Source of the DNA: Thermoflexus hugenholtzii
Lineage (GTDB): Bacteria; Chloroflexota; Anaerolineae; Thermoflexales; Thermoflexaceae
Length of the DNA stretch: 64,000 bases
Reading direction: 5' to 3'
NCBI RefSeq assembly: GCF_018771565.1
Contig: NZ_CP076326.1
Span: 1,488,001 to 1,552,000, forward strand
Each line of letters opens with the position of its first letter. The stretch's first letter is position 1. Positions 17,783 to 26,417 of the stretch are shown here, one piece after another. The notes under the pieces are model-generated. The model saw only the letters and a list, made by a program, of their open reading frames with translations. It was not told the DNA's origin and ran no database searches. The position numbers and the translations under genes are program-made.

Positions 17783-18624
17783 GCGTCCGCCTCGACCTCC
17801 ACGTCCACACCACCGCCTCGGATGGCCTGTGGACCCCCGCCCGGGTGGTGCAGGAGGCCCTCTCGCGCGGCCTCCGATACCTGGCCATCACCGACCATGA
17901 GACCACCCAGGGCGTCCTCGAGGCGGCGGCCCATGCCCGCGGCACCCCCCTGGAGGTGATCCCCGGCGTCGAGATCAGCGTCGGCGGCCCGGAGGAGGAG
18001 ATCGACCTGCTGGGCTACTTCATCGACCCCCTCCACCCGGAGCTGCTCCGCATGCTGGAGGCCATGCAGGCGGAGCGGGTGGAGCGGATCCGGGCAATGG
18101 CCGAGCGCCTGGCCCGGCTGGGACTGCCGGTCCCCTGGGAGCGGGTGCTGGAGCTGGCCCGGGGGGACGTGCTGGGGCGCCCGCATCTGGCCCGGGCGAT
18201 GGTGGAACAGGGCTACGTGGCCGACGAGGCGGAGGCCTTCCGCCGTTACCTGGGACGGGATCGCCCGGCCTACGTGCCCCGGCGGCCTGTGGATCCCCGG
18301 GAGGTCATCGCGCGGATCCGGGCCGCCGGGGGGGTGGCGGTCCTGGCCCACCCGGGCCGCTCCGGCCTCCCCCGGGATCTCCGGGGGCTGTGGGAGGCCG
18401 GGCTGGCCGGCCTGGAGGTCTACCATCCGGACCACTCCGAGGCCGACATCGCCCGGCTGACGGAGATCGCCCGGATCTACGACCTGGTCCCCACCGGCGG
18501 CAGCGACTTCCACGGCCCCACCCCCGACGGCCGCATCCTCCTCGGATCTCTCCCCGTTCCCCCCCAGACGGTGGACCGGCTGCGCGCGCGCCGGCCGGCA
18601 TCCCCATCCCCCCAGACCCCCTGA
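17779..18624 (+). CDS. PHP-domain phosphoesterase
   Basis: This 281-residue PHP protein has metal motifs DLHVHTTASDG (residues 6-16), AITDHET at about 40, PGVEISV at about 68, HLARAM at about 138, VLAHPGRSG at about 190 and a C-terminal GGSDFHG at about 240. This set fits the YciV/RNase AM-like subgroup, which removes phosphates from 3',5'-bisphosphonucleotides or short RNAs. It starts inside the spoVS stop codon. A compact terminator-like hairpin follows at 18693. Confidence 0.88.
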   Translation: MSVRLDLHVHTTASDGLWTPARVVQEALSRGLRYLAITDHETTQGVLEAAAHARGTPLEVIPGVEISVGGPEEEIDLLGYFIDPLHPELLRMLEAMQAERVERIRAMAERLARLGLPVPWERVLELARGDVLGRPHLARAMVEQGYVADEAEAFRRYLGRDRPAYVPRRPVDPREVIARIRAAGGVAVLAHPGRSGLPRDLRGLWEAGLAGLEVYHPDHSEADIARLTEIARIYDLVPTGGSDFHGPTPDGRILLGSLPVPPQTVDRLRARRPASPSPQTP

Positions 18625-18692
18625 CCAAAGTCCTATCCTTTCCCCGGCGTTTTCCGCCTCCAGAACGCACCGATTTGCGGCTTTTTACGCAT

Positions 18693-18715
18693 TTCTTACC
18701 CAGGTAAGAATTTTT
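18693..18715 (+). terminator. intrinsic terminator after the PHP gene
   Basis: TTCTTAC and GTAAGAA pair around a CCAG loop, followed by TTTTT. The stretch is AT-rich and stands out from the local composition. Confidence 0.7.
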
Positions 18716-18798
18716 ATACGCAACTTTGTCCGGCGCTCCCGCGGTTTCCGAGCATGGAAAAGCGCTCTGTCTTCCAGGAAACGAACAGGAGGTGAGAG

Positions 18799-20631
18799 AT
18801 GAACGGTCACCTGAACCCTGGAGCGTTGGATTACGGGTCCCGCCCCCGGCGGAGGTCCCCACGTCTCCGAGCGGCGTGGGTCGCGCTCCTCACCGTGATT
18901 GCCCTGATCGGGGGCGCTGCTGCCGCGATAGCGGATACGCTGATCTACGACGGTGACATCGTCGCTGTCGGTGTGCAGACGGAGGTTAACCTCGGCACGG
19001 TGAGCCCCGGTGCCATGATCTACCAAACGATTGGCGTCTCGCTCGTCTGCGACACGAAGAGGCACGCCGACCCGGGCACGACGGTGATCGTGCGCCAGGG
19101 ACCAGCGTCCTCGGCCCCACCGGGTGGCTCGATCACGATGCCCGACGTCGTCTTCAACATCCCGAACACCTGGCCAAACGACGGCTCTAACTGCCCGTCG
19201 CCGGCCCCGCGACTGGATCAGACGCAGACCGTGACCATCGTGGCCCCAACAGCGCCGGGTTCCTACACCTACGAGCTCGCCTTAGTCAAGGAGGTCAGCG
19301 CAGGTACACCAGGAGACGTCAAGGATCCAGACCCTCCCAAGCTGCGCTTTAAGCTGACCGTCCAGGCTCCGGCGAACCGGGACCCGACGGTTACGGTTGA
19401 CCATGCAACGGTGACGGTCGATGAGGGGGCTCTCGCAACCAACACGGGGACGTATAGCGACCCCGACGAGGACCCGGTGAGCCTCTCGGCCTCGGTCGGC
19501 CAGGTGACCGCCGATGCCGGGACATGGAGCTGGTCGTTCCAGACGACCGACGGGCCCGCCCAGAGCCAGGAGGTGACCATCACGGCGGATGATGGCAAGG
19601 GCGGCACTGGGAGCGCGAGCTTCCAGCTGATCGTGAACAACGTCCCGCCGGTGGCCACCTTCACCGCCACCAGCCCCATCGATGAAGGGAGCTCCAGCAC
19701 CCTTGCGTTCACAAACGCCTTTGACCCCAGCACAGCGGATACAGAGGCCGGCTTCCACTACGCCTTCGCCTGTGACGGAAATGTGAACAACCTTCCCACT
19801 TCCTATGACGACGCTGGCGACTCGGCCAGCGCCTCCTGCCTCTTCCAGGACAACGGAAGCTTCATAGTGGCCGGCCGCATCTTCGACAAAGACGATGGTT
19901 CTTCGACTTACCTCCAAACCGTCCAGGTGAACAACGTCCCGCCGGCCGTCTCCATCGTATCCCTAGACCAAACGGTCGACTGCCGGAAGGAGGCGACGCT
20001 GAGGTTCTCGTTCAGCGACCCCGGCGTGAACGATAGCCCGTGGAGCGTCGAGATCAGCTGGGGGGATGGGAACACGGACTCGTTCTCCTTCAATACCCAA
20101 GTTACACAGACCGTCACCCACGCCTACACGCTCCCCGGGACCTACACGGTCACAGTGAAGGTCACGGACAAGGACGGTGGCGTGGGGGAGGCGAACGGGT
20201 CCATCACGGTCAAGCAGGTCTACGCGGTGGACTTCCTGCCCCCGTTCGATGACTCCTCGCCGAGCGGTCTCATCGTGAACACGATGAAGAACGGCCGCGT
20301 CGTCCCGGTGAAGGCCACTATCTTCGACGTCTGCCGCGCGTCCTACGTGAACGATCCGACGACGGAGGTCACCATTAAGGTCTCGAAGACGTCTGGTAGC
20401 GGGAACTCTGACCCGGTTGAGGAATACGCGGACGCCGGTCAGTCGAGCGCCGGGACGAACCGCTTCCGGTGGACCACCGACAGCTCGGTGCCGGGCGGGG
20501 GGTTCTGGATCTACAACCTGGACAGCAAGGCCCTCGGCCTGGTTGTGAACAACCTCTACCGGGTTGACATCTACGTTGGCGTGAACCTGGCCACGAGGGA
20601 CACCTGGGCGGTCCTGCAACCGGTGAAGTAG
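18799..20631 (+). CDS. secreted PKD/Ig-like protein with PxKF-type C terminus
   Basis: This 610-residue exported protein has a long signal region (RRRSPRLRAAWVALLTVIALIGGAAAAIADT; the mature part begins at about 50). Its first domain, about 150 residues, has two Cys and is not recognised. Ig/cadherin-like repeats (ANRDPTVTVDHATVTVDEG) lead into a PKD domain (SWGDGNTDSFSF...TYTVTVKVTDKDG) at about 395-470. A C-terminal PxKF-like domain (NGRVVPVKATIFDVC) follows. Such proteins are surface-exposed adhesion or binding factors. Base use is visibly less GC-rich at third positions than neighbouring genes, so transfer is possible. CAGGAGGTGA precedes the ATG. Confidence 0.75.
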   Translation: MNGHLNPGALDYGSRPRRRSPRLRAAWVALLTVIALIGGAAAAIADTLIYDGDIVAVGVQTEVNLGTVSPGAMIYQTIGVSLVCDTKRHADPGTTVIVRQGPASSAPPGGSITMPDVVFNIPNTWPNDGSNCPSPAPRLDQTQTVTIVAPTAPGSYTYELALVKEVSAGTPGDVKDPDPPKLRFKLTVQAPANRDPTVTVDHATVTVDEGALATNTGTYSDPDEDPVSLSASVGQVTADAGTWSWSFQTTDGPAQSQEVTITADDGKGGTGSASFQLIVNNVPPVATFTATSPIDEGSSSTLAFTNAFDPSTADTEAGFHYAFACDGNVNNLPTSYDDAGDSASASCLFQDNGSFIVAGRIFDKDDGSSTYLQTVQVNNVPPAVSIVSLDQTVDCRKEATLRFSFSDPGVNDSPWSVEISWGDGNTDSFSFNTQVTQTVTHAYTLPGTYTVTVKVTDKDGGVGEANGSITVKQVYAVDFLPPFDDSSPSGLIVNTMKNGRVVPVKATIFDVCRASYVNDPTTEVTIKVSKTSGSGNSDPVEEYADAGQSSAGTNRFRWTTDSSVPGGGFWIYNLDSKALGLVVNNLYRVDIYVGVNLATRDTWAVLQPVK

Positions 20632-20699
20632 CATCGGGGCGGGGGGAAACCCTCGCGCCGCCTGGGGCGGCCAGGCTGGCGGCGGGGAGGGCGCGCTTC

Positions 20700-20733
20700 C
20701 CGGGCGCGGCTCGAGGAATCGGGCCGCGCCCGG
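20700..20733 (+). terminator. terminator candidate after the PKD protein gene
   Basis: A perfect 11-bp inverted repeat CCGGGCGCGGC / GCCGCGCCCGG with a 12-nt loop is followed by CTGTTTG. Confidence 0.6.
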
Positions 20734-20821
20734 CTGTTTGAAGGGCCACGGGAAAGGCAGCGGCTCCGCATCCATCCCCGCGGCGGATTAAAATAGGGGA
20801 AACCCTGGAGGTGGAAGGGAG

Positions 20822-22000
20822 ATGCCGCCTGCCCCCTCGGAGCGCATGCAGCGCCTGAAGCCGTATCCCTTCGCCGCCCTGGAGCGGCGGATCGCAGAGC
20901 TCCAGGCGGAGGGCCGCGACGTCATCCGCCTGGACATCGGCAGCCCGGATATGGCCCCCCCGCCCTTCATCCTCGAAGCCATGGAGAGAAGCGCCCGGGA
21001 CCCCCGGGCCCACGGCTACGCGGGCTACCGGGGGATCCCCGCCCTGCGCCAGGCGGTGGCCCGCTTCTACGCCCGCCGCTTCGGCGTGGAGCTCGACCCC
21101 GACCGCGAGGTCCTGATCCTCATCGGCTCCAAGGAGGGGATCTTCAACCTGAGCCTGGCCTACCTGGGCCCGGGGGACATCGCTTTAGTCCCCTCCCCGG
21201 GATACCCCACCTACACGGATGGGGCCCTGGCGGCCGGGGCCGACGTCTTCTACATGCCGCTGCGGCGGGAGCGGGGCTGGTTCCCGGATTTCTCCGAGAT
21301 CCCCGCCGAGGTCCTGGCCCGGGCGAAGATCCTCTGGCTGAACTACCCGAACAACCCCACCGCCGCCTGCCCCACCCTGGAGTTCCTGAAGGAGGCGGTG
21401 GCCTTCGCCCACCGGCACAACCTGCTCCTCGCCTACGATAACCCCTACGCCGACGTCGCCTTCGACGGCTACCGGGCCCCCAGCGTCCTCAGCGTCCCGG
21501 GGGCCAAAGAGGTGGCCGTGGAGTTCTACTCCCTCTCCAAGTCCCACAACATGGCCGGCTGGCGCGTGGGGATGCTGGTGGGCAACGCAGAGGTGGTGGG
21601 CACCCTGGCCCGGCTCAAAAGCAACATCGACTCCGGGCACTTCCGCCCCATCCAGGAGGCCGCGGCCGTGGCCCTCACCCACGACGACGAGTGGATGGCC
21701 GAGCGCAACGCCGAATACGCCCGGCGGCGGGACGTGATGGTCGACGCCCTGAACGCCGCGGGCTTGACGGCGGAGCGGCCCCGTGCCACGATTTATGTGT
21801 GGGCGCGGCTGCCCGAGGGCTGGCGCAGCGCCGATTACGCCGCCCGATTGCTGGAGGCCACCGGCGTCTCCGTCGCCCCCGGGGCCATGTTCGGCGAGGC
21901 CGGCGAAGGCTACATCCGGATCTCCCTGGTCCAGCCGGTCCCCCGCCTGGAGGAGGCCGCGCGCCGCATCCAGGCCTTCCAGCAGGCTCTGGGAGGGTGA
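20822..22000 (+). CDS. class I/II aminotransferase, DapL-like
   Basis: This 392-residue PLP enzyme of fold type I shows DIGSPDMAPPPFI, GYAGYRGIPALRQA, LNYPNNPTAA and the PLP-lysine motif SLSKSHNMAGWRVG at about 240-253, plus a C-terminal IRISLVQP. This pattern fits the DapL/LL-diaminopimelate and alanine aminotransferase subgroup, although the exact substrate cannot be fixed. A TAAAAT box at 20787-20792 and a ribosome site GGAAGGGAG support the start. A 37-codon gene begins 3 nt after its stop. Confidence 0.85.
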   Translation: MPPAPSERMQRLKPYPFAALERRIAELQAEGRDVIRLDIGSPDMAPPPFILEAMERSARDPRAHGYAGYRGIPALRQAVARFYARRFGVELDPDREVLILIGSKEGIFNLSLAYLGPGDIALVPSPGYPTYTDGALAAGADVFYMPLRRERGWFPDFSEIPAEVLARAKILWLNYPNNPTAACPTLEFLKEAVAFAHRHNLLLAYDNPYADVAFDGYRAPSVLSVPGAKEVAVEFYSLSKSHNMAGWRVGMLVGNAEVVGTLARLKSNIDSGHFRPIQEAAAVALTHDDEWMAERNAEYARRRDVMVDALNAAGLTAERPRATIYVWARLPEGWRSADYAARLLEATGVSVAPGAMFGEAGEGYIRISLVQPVPRLEEAARRIQAFQQALGG

Positions 22001-22003
22001 GGG

Positions 22004-22117
22004 ATGAGCTACGAGCCCTATCTCATCGCCGCCGCCCTGTTCGAAGCCCTGGTCTTCGGATGGGCGCTCTGGACCGCCTGGCGGGAAGGACGTCGGTCCG
22101 GCGCCCCGCGCCCCTAA
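22004..22117 (+). CDS. small single-span membrane protein (37 aa)
   Basis: This 37-residue frame, MSYEPYLIAAALFEALVFG and then a tail ending WREGRRSGAPRP, forms one membrane helix with a positively charged end. It starts 3 nt after the aminotransferase stop behind GGGAGGG. Coupling and position suggest it is real. The function is unknown; no family was recognised. Confidence 0.6.
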   Translation: MSYEPYLIAAALFEALVFGWALWTAWREGRRSGAPRP

Positions 22118-22183
22118 CCGCGGACAAGGAGGTGTCCGATCGGACGAGAAACCCGGGAGACGACGGCCCCGGTCGATCGCGCC

Positions 22184-23488
22184 GTGCTGGTCGGCACGGA
22201 GATCTACGGGAAGCCGGGGCTGCTGCCCGTGGAGGACTCCCTGGACGAGCTGGCGCAGCTGGCCCGCACGGCCGGCGTGGAGGTCGTCGGCCGGGCGGTC
22301 CAGCGCCTGCGCCGGATCCACCCCGCCACCTACATCGGGCCCGGGAAGGTGGAGGAGGTCCGCGCCCTGGTCCGGGCCATGAACGCCAACATGGTCATCT
22401 TCGACGATGAGCTCTCCCCCTCCCAGCAACGCAACCTGGAGAACGCCTTCGGCGATGACGTGCGGGTGCTGGACCGCACGGCCCTGATCCTCGACATCTT
22501 CGCCCAGCACGCCCACACCCGGGAGGGGGCCCTCCAGGTGGAGCTGGCCCAGTATGAATATCGCCTGCCCCGGCTGACCCGGCGCTGGCAGAACCTGGCC
22601 CAGCAGGCCGGCGGCTCCTTCGGCCGCGGGGGGATCAGCGGGGTGGGCCTGCGGGGGCCCGGCGAGAAGCAGCTGGAGATCGACCGCCGGCGGATCAAGG
22701 AGCGCATCGCCCACCTCAAGCGCGAGCTGGAGGAGGTGCGGGCCCACCGCCAGCGCTACCGCGAGCGGCGACGCCGCGCCCAGATCCCGGTGGTCGCCCT
22801 GGTGGGCTACACCAACGCCGGCAAGTCCACCCTCCTCAACGCCGTCTCCGGGGCCCACGTCCTGGTGGCCGACCAGCTCTTCGCCACCCTGGACCCCACC
22901 ACGCGGCGGGTGAAGCTCCCCGCGGGAGGCATCGCCCTCTTCACCGACACCGTCGGGTTCATCCAGAAGCTCCCCCACCCGCTGGTGGCCGCCTTCCGGG
23001 CCACCCTGGAGGAGATCAACGAGGCCGACCTGATCCTCCACGTCCTCGACATCACCCATCCCAACGCCCGGCAACAGGCCCGGGTGGTGATCCGCACCCT
23101 GCGGGAGATCGGGGTGCAGGACATCCCGATGATCACCGCCCTCAACAAAATCGACCGGCTTCCGGACCCGGAGCAGGCCCGCGCCCTGGCCGCGGAGCAC
23201 CCCGACTTCGTGGCCATCTCCGCCGCCTACGGCATCGGCCTGGAGGACCTGCTGCGCAAGGTGGAGGCGATCCTCTATCAGAGCCTCACGCCGGTGCGGG
23301 TGCGGCTGCCCCTGAGCCGGGGGGACCTCATCGCCCTGTTCTATGAGCAGGGCATGGTGGAGTGGGAAGCCCACACCGACAGCGAGGTCACCCTCTCGGG
23401 CCGGCTGCCCGCCCGGCTGCTGGCTGCCTTCCGCCCTTATCTGGAACACTCCGAAGCCGAACGGGCCTCGCGAGAGCCCGTGCGGTGA
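22184..23488 (+). CDS. hflX: ribosome-associated GTPase HflX
   Basis: HflX splits stalled 70S ribosomes. The HflX N domain (LDELAQLARTAGVEVVGRAVQ, THPATYIGPGK-like RIHPATYIGPGK) is followed by a coiled linker with GRGGISGVGLRGPGEKQLE. The G domain has [12 protein letters not shown] at about 207, DTVGFI and NKID, and a short C-terminal domain ends it. The GTG at 22184 gives 434 residues but has no ribosome site. A strong AAGGAGG at 22126-22132 points instead to an ATC at 22139 in the same frame, which would add 15 residues (IGRETRETTAPVDRA) that look like the usual HflX start. I keep the conservative start. Confidence 0.93.
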   Translation: MLVGTEIYGKPGLLPVEDSLDELAQLARTAGVEVVGRAVQRLRRIHPATYIGPGKVEEVRALVRAMNANMVIFDDELSPSQQRNLENAFGDDVRVLDRTALILDIFAQHAHTREGALQVELAQYEYRLPRLTRRWQNLAQQAGGSFGRGGISGVGLRGPGEKQLEIDRRRIKERIAHLKRELEEVRAHRQRYRERRRRAQIPVVALVGYTNAGKSTLLNAVSGAHVLVADQLFATLDPTTRRVKLPAGGIALFTDTVGFIQKLPHPLVAAFRATLEEINEADLILHVLDITHPNARQQARVVIRTLREIGVQDIPMITALNKIDRLPDPEQARALAAEHPDFVAISAAYGIGLEDLLRKVEAILYQSLTPVRVRLPLSRGDLIALFYEQGMVEWEAHTDSEVTLSGRLPARLLAAFRPYLEHSEAERASREPVR

Positions 23489-23505
23489 ATCCGGCGAGGG
23501 CCCGA

Positions 23506-23736
23506 ATGTCGGATCTGAACCGCTGGATCGATCGCACCGCCGAGTTCCTGGCCCACTACAAGGGCCTGCCCATCCTCATCGGGGTCGGCCTGATCCTCCT
23601 GGATTTCCTGATGGTCCTCCTCCACCGTCTGGCTCCGGGTCTCCCCCTCCTGGACCTGGCGGCGGGGTTGCACTGCTTCCTCTACCTGGGGCTGCTCACC
23701 GCCCTGCTCGGCGGGCTCATCGCGGAGATCCTCTGA
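23506..23736 (+). CDS. small two-helix membrane protein (76 aa)
   Basis: This 76-residue protein, MSDLNRWIDRTAEFLAHYKG, has two hydrophobic helices (about 21-41 and 50-73). It sits between hflX (17 nt) and miaA (10 nt) on the same strand and shares their codon use. No family was recognised; it may be a conserved small membrane protein of this lineage. Confidence 0.6.
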   Translation: MSDLNRWIDRTAEFLAHYKGLPILIGVGLILLDFLMVLLHRLAPGLPLLDLAAGLHCFLYLGLLTALLGGLIAEIL

Positions 23737-23746
23737 GGGATCGGGG

Positions 23747-24748
23747 ATGACGGAGCGTCCCTCCCCGCTGCGCCCCCTGGTGGCCATCGTGGGGCCCACC
23801 GCCGTCGGGAAGAGCGAGGTCGCGCTGATCCTGGCGGAGCGACTGAACGGCGAGATCGTCTCCGCCGACTCCCGCCAGATCTACCGGGGGATGGACATCG
23901 GCACCGCCAAGCCCACGCCGGAGGAGCGGGCCCGCGTCCCCCATCACCTGATCGATGTCACCGACCCGGACCGCCCCCTGACCCTGGCCGAATACCAGCG
24001 CATGGCCTACGCCGCCATCGAGGAGATCCACCGGCGGGGGCGATTGCCCTTCCTGGTCGGGGGGACCGGGCTCTACGTCTGGGCGGTGGTGGAGGGCTGG
24101 CAGATCCCTCCGGCCCCACCGGACCCCGCGCTGCGGCGGGCCCTGGAGGAACGGGCGCAACGGGAGGGGCCCGGAGCCCTGTATGAAGAGCTGCGCCGGC
24201 TGGACCCCGAGGCGGCGGCCCGGATCGATCCCCGCAACCTGCGGCGGGTGATCCGCGCCCTGGAGGTCTGCTACCGCACCGGGCAGCCCTTCTCCGCCCA
24301 GCGGCGCAAGAGCCCGCCGCCTTACGCCACGATCATGATCGGCCTGACGCGGCCCCGGGAGGAGCTCTACCGGCGGATCGACGAGCGGGTGGAGCGCATG
24401 ATCGCCGCGGGGCTGATCGAGGAGGTGCGCCGCCTGGCCGAGCGCTACCCGTGGGAGCTTCCGGCCATGACCGGCCTGGGCTACCGGCAGATCGGGGCGT
24501 ATCTGCGGGGCGAGATCTCGCTGGAGGAGGCGATCCGCCGCATCCGATCCGCCACCCGCGCCTTCGTGCACCATCAATACAACTGGTTCCGGCTGGAAGA
24601 CCCTCGCATCCGGTGGTTCGACCTGAGCCGCGTCGGCGTCGAGGACATCGAGGCCTGGTTGCGGGAGGAGCTCGCCCGCCGGCTCCGGGAGGCAGCCCCG
24701 GCCGGCCCTGCGCAGAATCCCAGCCCGTCCCCGGAGTCCTCCGGATGA
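23747..24748 (+). CDS. miaA: tRNA dimethylallyltransferase
   Basis: This 333-residue MiaA adds the isopentenyl group to A37 of tRNAs reading UNN codons. It shows Walker A GPTAVGKS at about 18, SADSRQIYRGMDIGTAKP, HHLIDVTDP, LVGGTGLYV, the RNA-binding insert around RNLRRVIRALEV, and GYRQIGAYL. It is in the same run as hflX, a frequent miaA partner. Its stop overlaps the next start (ATGA). Confidence 0.95.
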   Translation: MTERPSPLRPLVAIVGPTAVGKSEVALILAERLNGEIVSADSRQIYRGMDIGTAKPTPEERARVPHHLIDVTDPDRPLTLAEYQRMAYAAIEEIHRRGRLPFLVGGTGLYVWAVVEGWQIPPAPPDPALRRALEERAQREGPGALYEELRRLDPEAAARIDPRNLRRVIRALEVCYRTGQPFSAQRRKSPPPYATIMIGLTRPREELYRRIDERVERMIAAGLIEEVRRLAERYPWELPAMTGLGYRQIGAYLRGEISLEEAIRRIRSATRAFVHHQYNWFRLEDPRIRWFDLSRVGVEDIEAWLREELARRLREAAPAGPAQNPSPSPESSG

Positions 24749-25632
24749 TCGGTTATCTCTACGTCCTCGCCGCCGCTTGCCTGTGGGGGCTGATCGGCCC
24801 GCTGAGCCGGCTGGCCTTCGCTTCCGGGTGGACGCCCCTGGAGGTGGCCTTCTGGCGGGCGACCCTCGCCGGCCTGTTGTTCGGCCTCCACGCCCTCCGC
24901 CTCGGCCGGGTCCGGGTGGCCCGACGGGATCTGCCGGCCGTGCTGGCCTTCGGCCTCGTCGGCGTGGCCCTGTTCTACGCTTCCTTCCAGTTCGCGGTGC
25001 AGGCGAGCGGCGGGGCGATGGCCGCGGTCTTGCTTTACACCGCCCCCGCCTGGGTGGCCCTGCTCTCCCGGATCTTCCTGAAGGAGGCGATGGGACCGCG
25101 CAAGCTGGCCGCTTTGATGCTCACCCTGCTCGGGGTGGCAGGGGTCAGCTTTCAAGGGGGCGCCGTGCGGGTCAGCCTCACCGGCATCCTCTGGGGATTG
25201 ACCGCCGGGTTCACGTATGCCCTGTATTATCTGTTCGGGAAGCTCTACCTTCCGCGCTACGAAACCTCGACGCTTTTCGCTTACGCCATGCCGGTGGGGG
25301 CCCTTGCCCTGCTGCCCCTGGTCTCCTTCCATACGCCGAACCTCCCCGCATGGGGCGCCGTCCTGCTCCTCACCATCGGCTCGACGTATCTGGCCTATCT
25401 CACCTACTACGCCGGCCTGCGGCGGCTGGAGGCCACGCGAGCGGCGGTGGTCGCCACCGTGGAGCCGGTGGTCGCGGCGCTCGTCTCCTACCTGGCCTGG
25501 GGGGAACGCTTCGGGCCGCTGGGCTACCTCGGGGCCGCCCTGATCCTCACAGGAGTGCTCCTCACCATCCAGAGATCCCCTGCTCTTACCACCCATCCTG
25601 CTGGGAATCAACCAGCAGAGGAATCCTTATGA
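24745..25632 (+). CDS. EamA/DMT-family transporter
   Basis: This 295-residue protein has ten hydrophobic segments in two EamA repeats (1-140 and 145-290). The repeat signatures are AAACLWGLIGPLSRLAF and LTAGFTYALYYLFGK. Members export amino acids or related metabolites; the substrate is unknown. Start and stop overlap with miaA indicates coupling. It converges with the HepT gene, with only 2 nt between the stops. Confidence 0.85.
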   Translation: MIGYLYVLAAACLWGLIGPLSRLAFASGWTPLEVAFWRATLAGLLFGLHALRLGRVRVARRDLPAVLAFGLVGVALFYASFQFAVQASGGAMAAVLLYTAPAWVALLSRIFLKEAMGPRKLAALMLTLLGVAGVSFQGGAVRVSLTGILWGLTAGFTYALYYLFGKLYLPRYETSTLFAYAMPVGALALLPLVSFHTPNLPAWGAVLLLTIGSTYLAYLTYYAGLRRLEATRAAVVATVEPVVAALVSYLAWGERFGPLGYLGAALILTGVLLTIQRSPALTTHPAGNQPAEESL

Positions 25633-25634
25633 TC

Positions 25635-25964
25635 TTATGGGAGAAGGGCTTCTATCTCCCTTAGCAAGTCAGGGATATCTCTGCGCACTGTATTCCACAC
25701 TTCTACCCAATCAATGACATCATAGCCATGAATGAGACGATCCCGCATTCCGGCAATCAACTTCCATGGAATATGTGGATGTTGAGCACGAAACTCGCTC
25801 GAAAGACGTTTCACCGCTTCTCCGATCACAAGTATTTGATACAAAGCTGCAGACTGTGTTCTCTCATCATCAACGAATTCTTCAAATGTCATATTTTCGG
25901 TGAATCGAATGATCAGGCGGGCCGCATGAACAATATCTAAGAGAATCTTCAGATCTTTCTCCAT
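25635..25964 (-). CDS. hepT: HepT-like toxin (HEPN, DUF86)
   Basis: This 109-residue all-helical HEPN protein has the RNase motif RDRLIHGYD (Rx4HxY) near residue 85. In characterised pairs HepT is an RNase toxin that MntA inactivates by adding AMP to the Tyr of this motif. The start MEKDLKILLDIV was chosen from family alignment; an ATG at 25985 would overlap mntA by 8 nt. This gene pair is clearly less GC-rich than its surroundings, a sign of transfer. Confidence 0.85.
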   Translation of the reverse strand: MEKDLKILLDIVHAARLIIRFTENMTFEEFVDDERTQSAALYQILVIGEAVKRLSSEFRAQHPHIPWKLIAGMRDRLIHGYDVIDWVEVWNTVRRDIPDLLREIEALLP

Positions 25965-25977
25965 CGAATCATTCCCG

Positions 25978-26316
25978 CTAATCATGTTGACCGGAAGATC
26001 CCTCGGACGAGAAAACAACTTGTGCGGTTCCTAGAACTTCTTGTCGAAATAGATAATTATGGGTGTATTCTAACGCGCGTTTGCTGATTAAATGGACCTC
26101 TCGGCCCAACAGTTCGGACAGCTCCTGTTCCATTTGAATGTGATCCAGGAGGCTCCAGTTCGCATCGGGCTCGAATTCAACCAGAAAATCTATATCGCTT
26201 TCCGGCCCAAAATCATCCCGCAAAATGGATCCGAAAAGGGCCAACTCTCGAATCTTCCAGCGTCGACAAAACGCAAAAAGCGTATCTTCGATAGCCTTTA
26301 GGATTGCAATTTTCAT
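25978..26316 (-). CDS. mntA: MntA-like nucleotidyltransferase antitoxin
   Basis: This 112-residue minimal nucleotidyltransferase has the motif LFGSILRDDFGPESDIDFLVEF (GSx9-11 DxD) at about 28-47. It is the partner of HepT, modifying its active-site Tyr. The ATG at 26316 has GGGAGA at suitable distance, while an in-frame TTG two codons earlier would be too close. The order antitoxin then toxin is standard. Confidence 0.87.
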   Translation of the reverse strand: MKIAILKAIEDTLFAFCRRWKIRELALFGSILRDDFGPESDIDFLVEFEPDANWSLLDHIQMEQELSELLGREVHLISKRALEYTHNYLFRQEVLGTAQVVFSSEGSSGQHD

Positions 26317-26373
26317 GAACAATTCTCCCTTCCGGTTTCCCGAACTCTATTGCGGAAAGCATCCTCCATCAGG

Positions 26374-26379
26374 ATTATA
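26374..26379 (-). promoter_or_regulatory. -10 box of the mntA-hepT operon
   Basis: TATAAT on the minus strand lies about 60 bp before the mntA start. No clear -35 could be assigned. Confidence 0.5.
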
Positions 26380-26417
26380 ACATAAGAGGGCTGGAGCCGT
26401 CACCGTGCTCAACGCGG

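Noticed and set aside
21185-23449. Very long antisense frame (over 700 codons) opposite the aminotransferase and hflX
   Set aside because: It is the shadow of high-GC codon bias in real genes; translation is rich in Gly/His/Gln/Asp with no domain.
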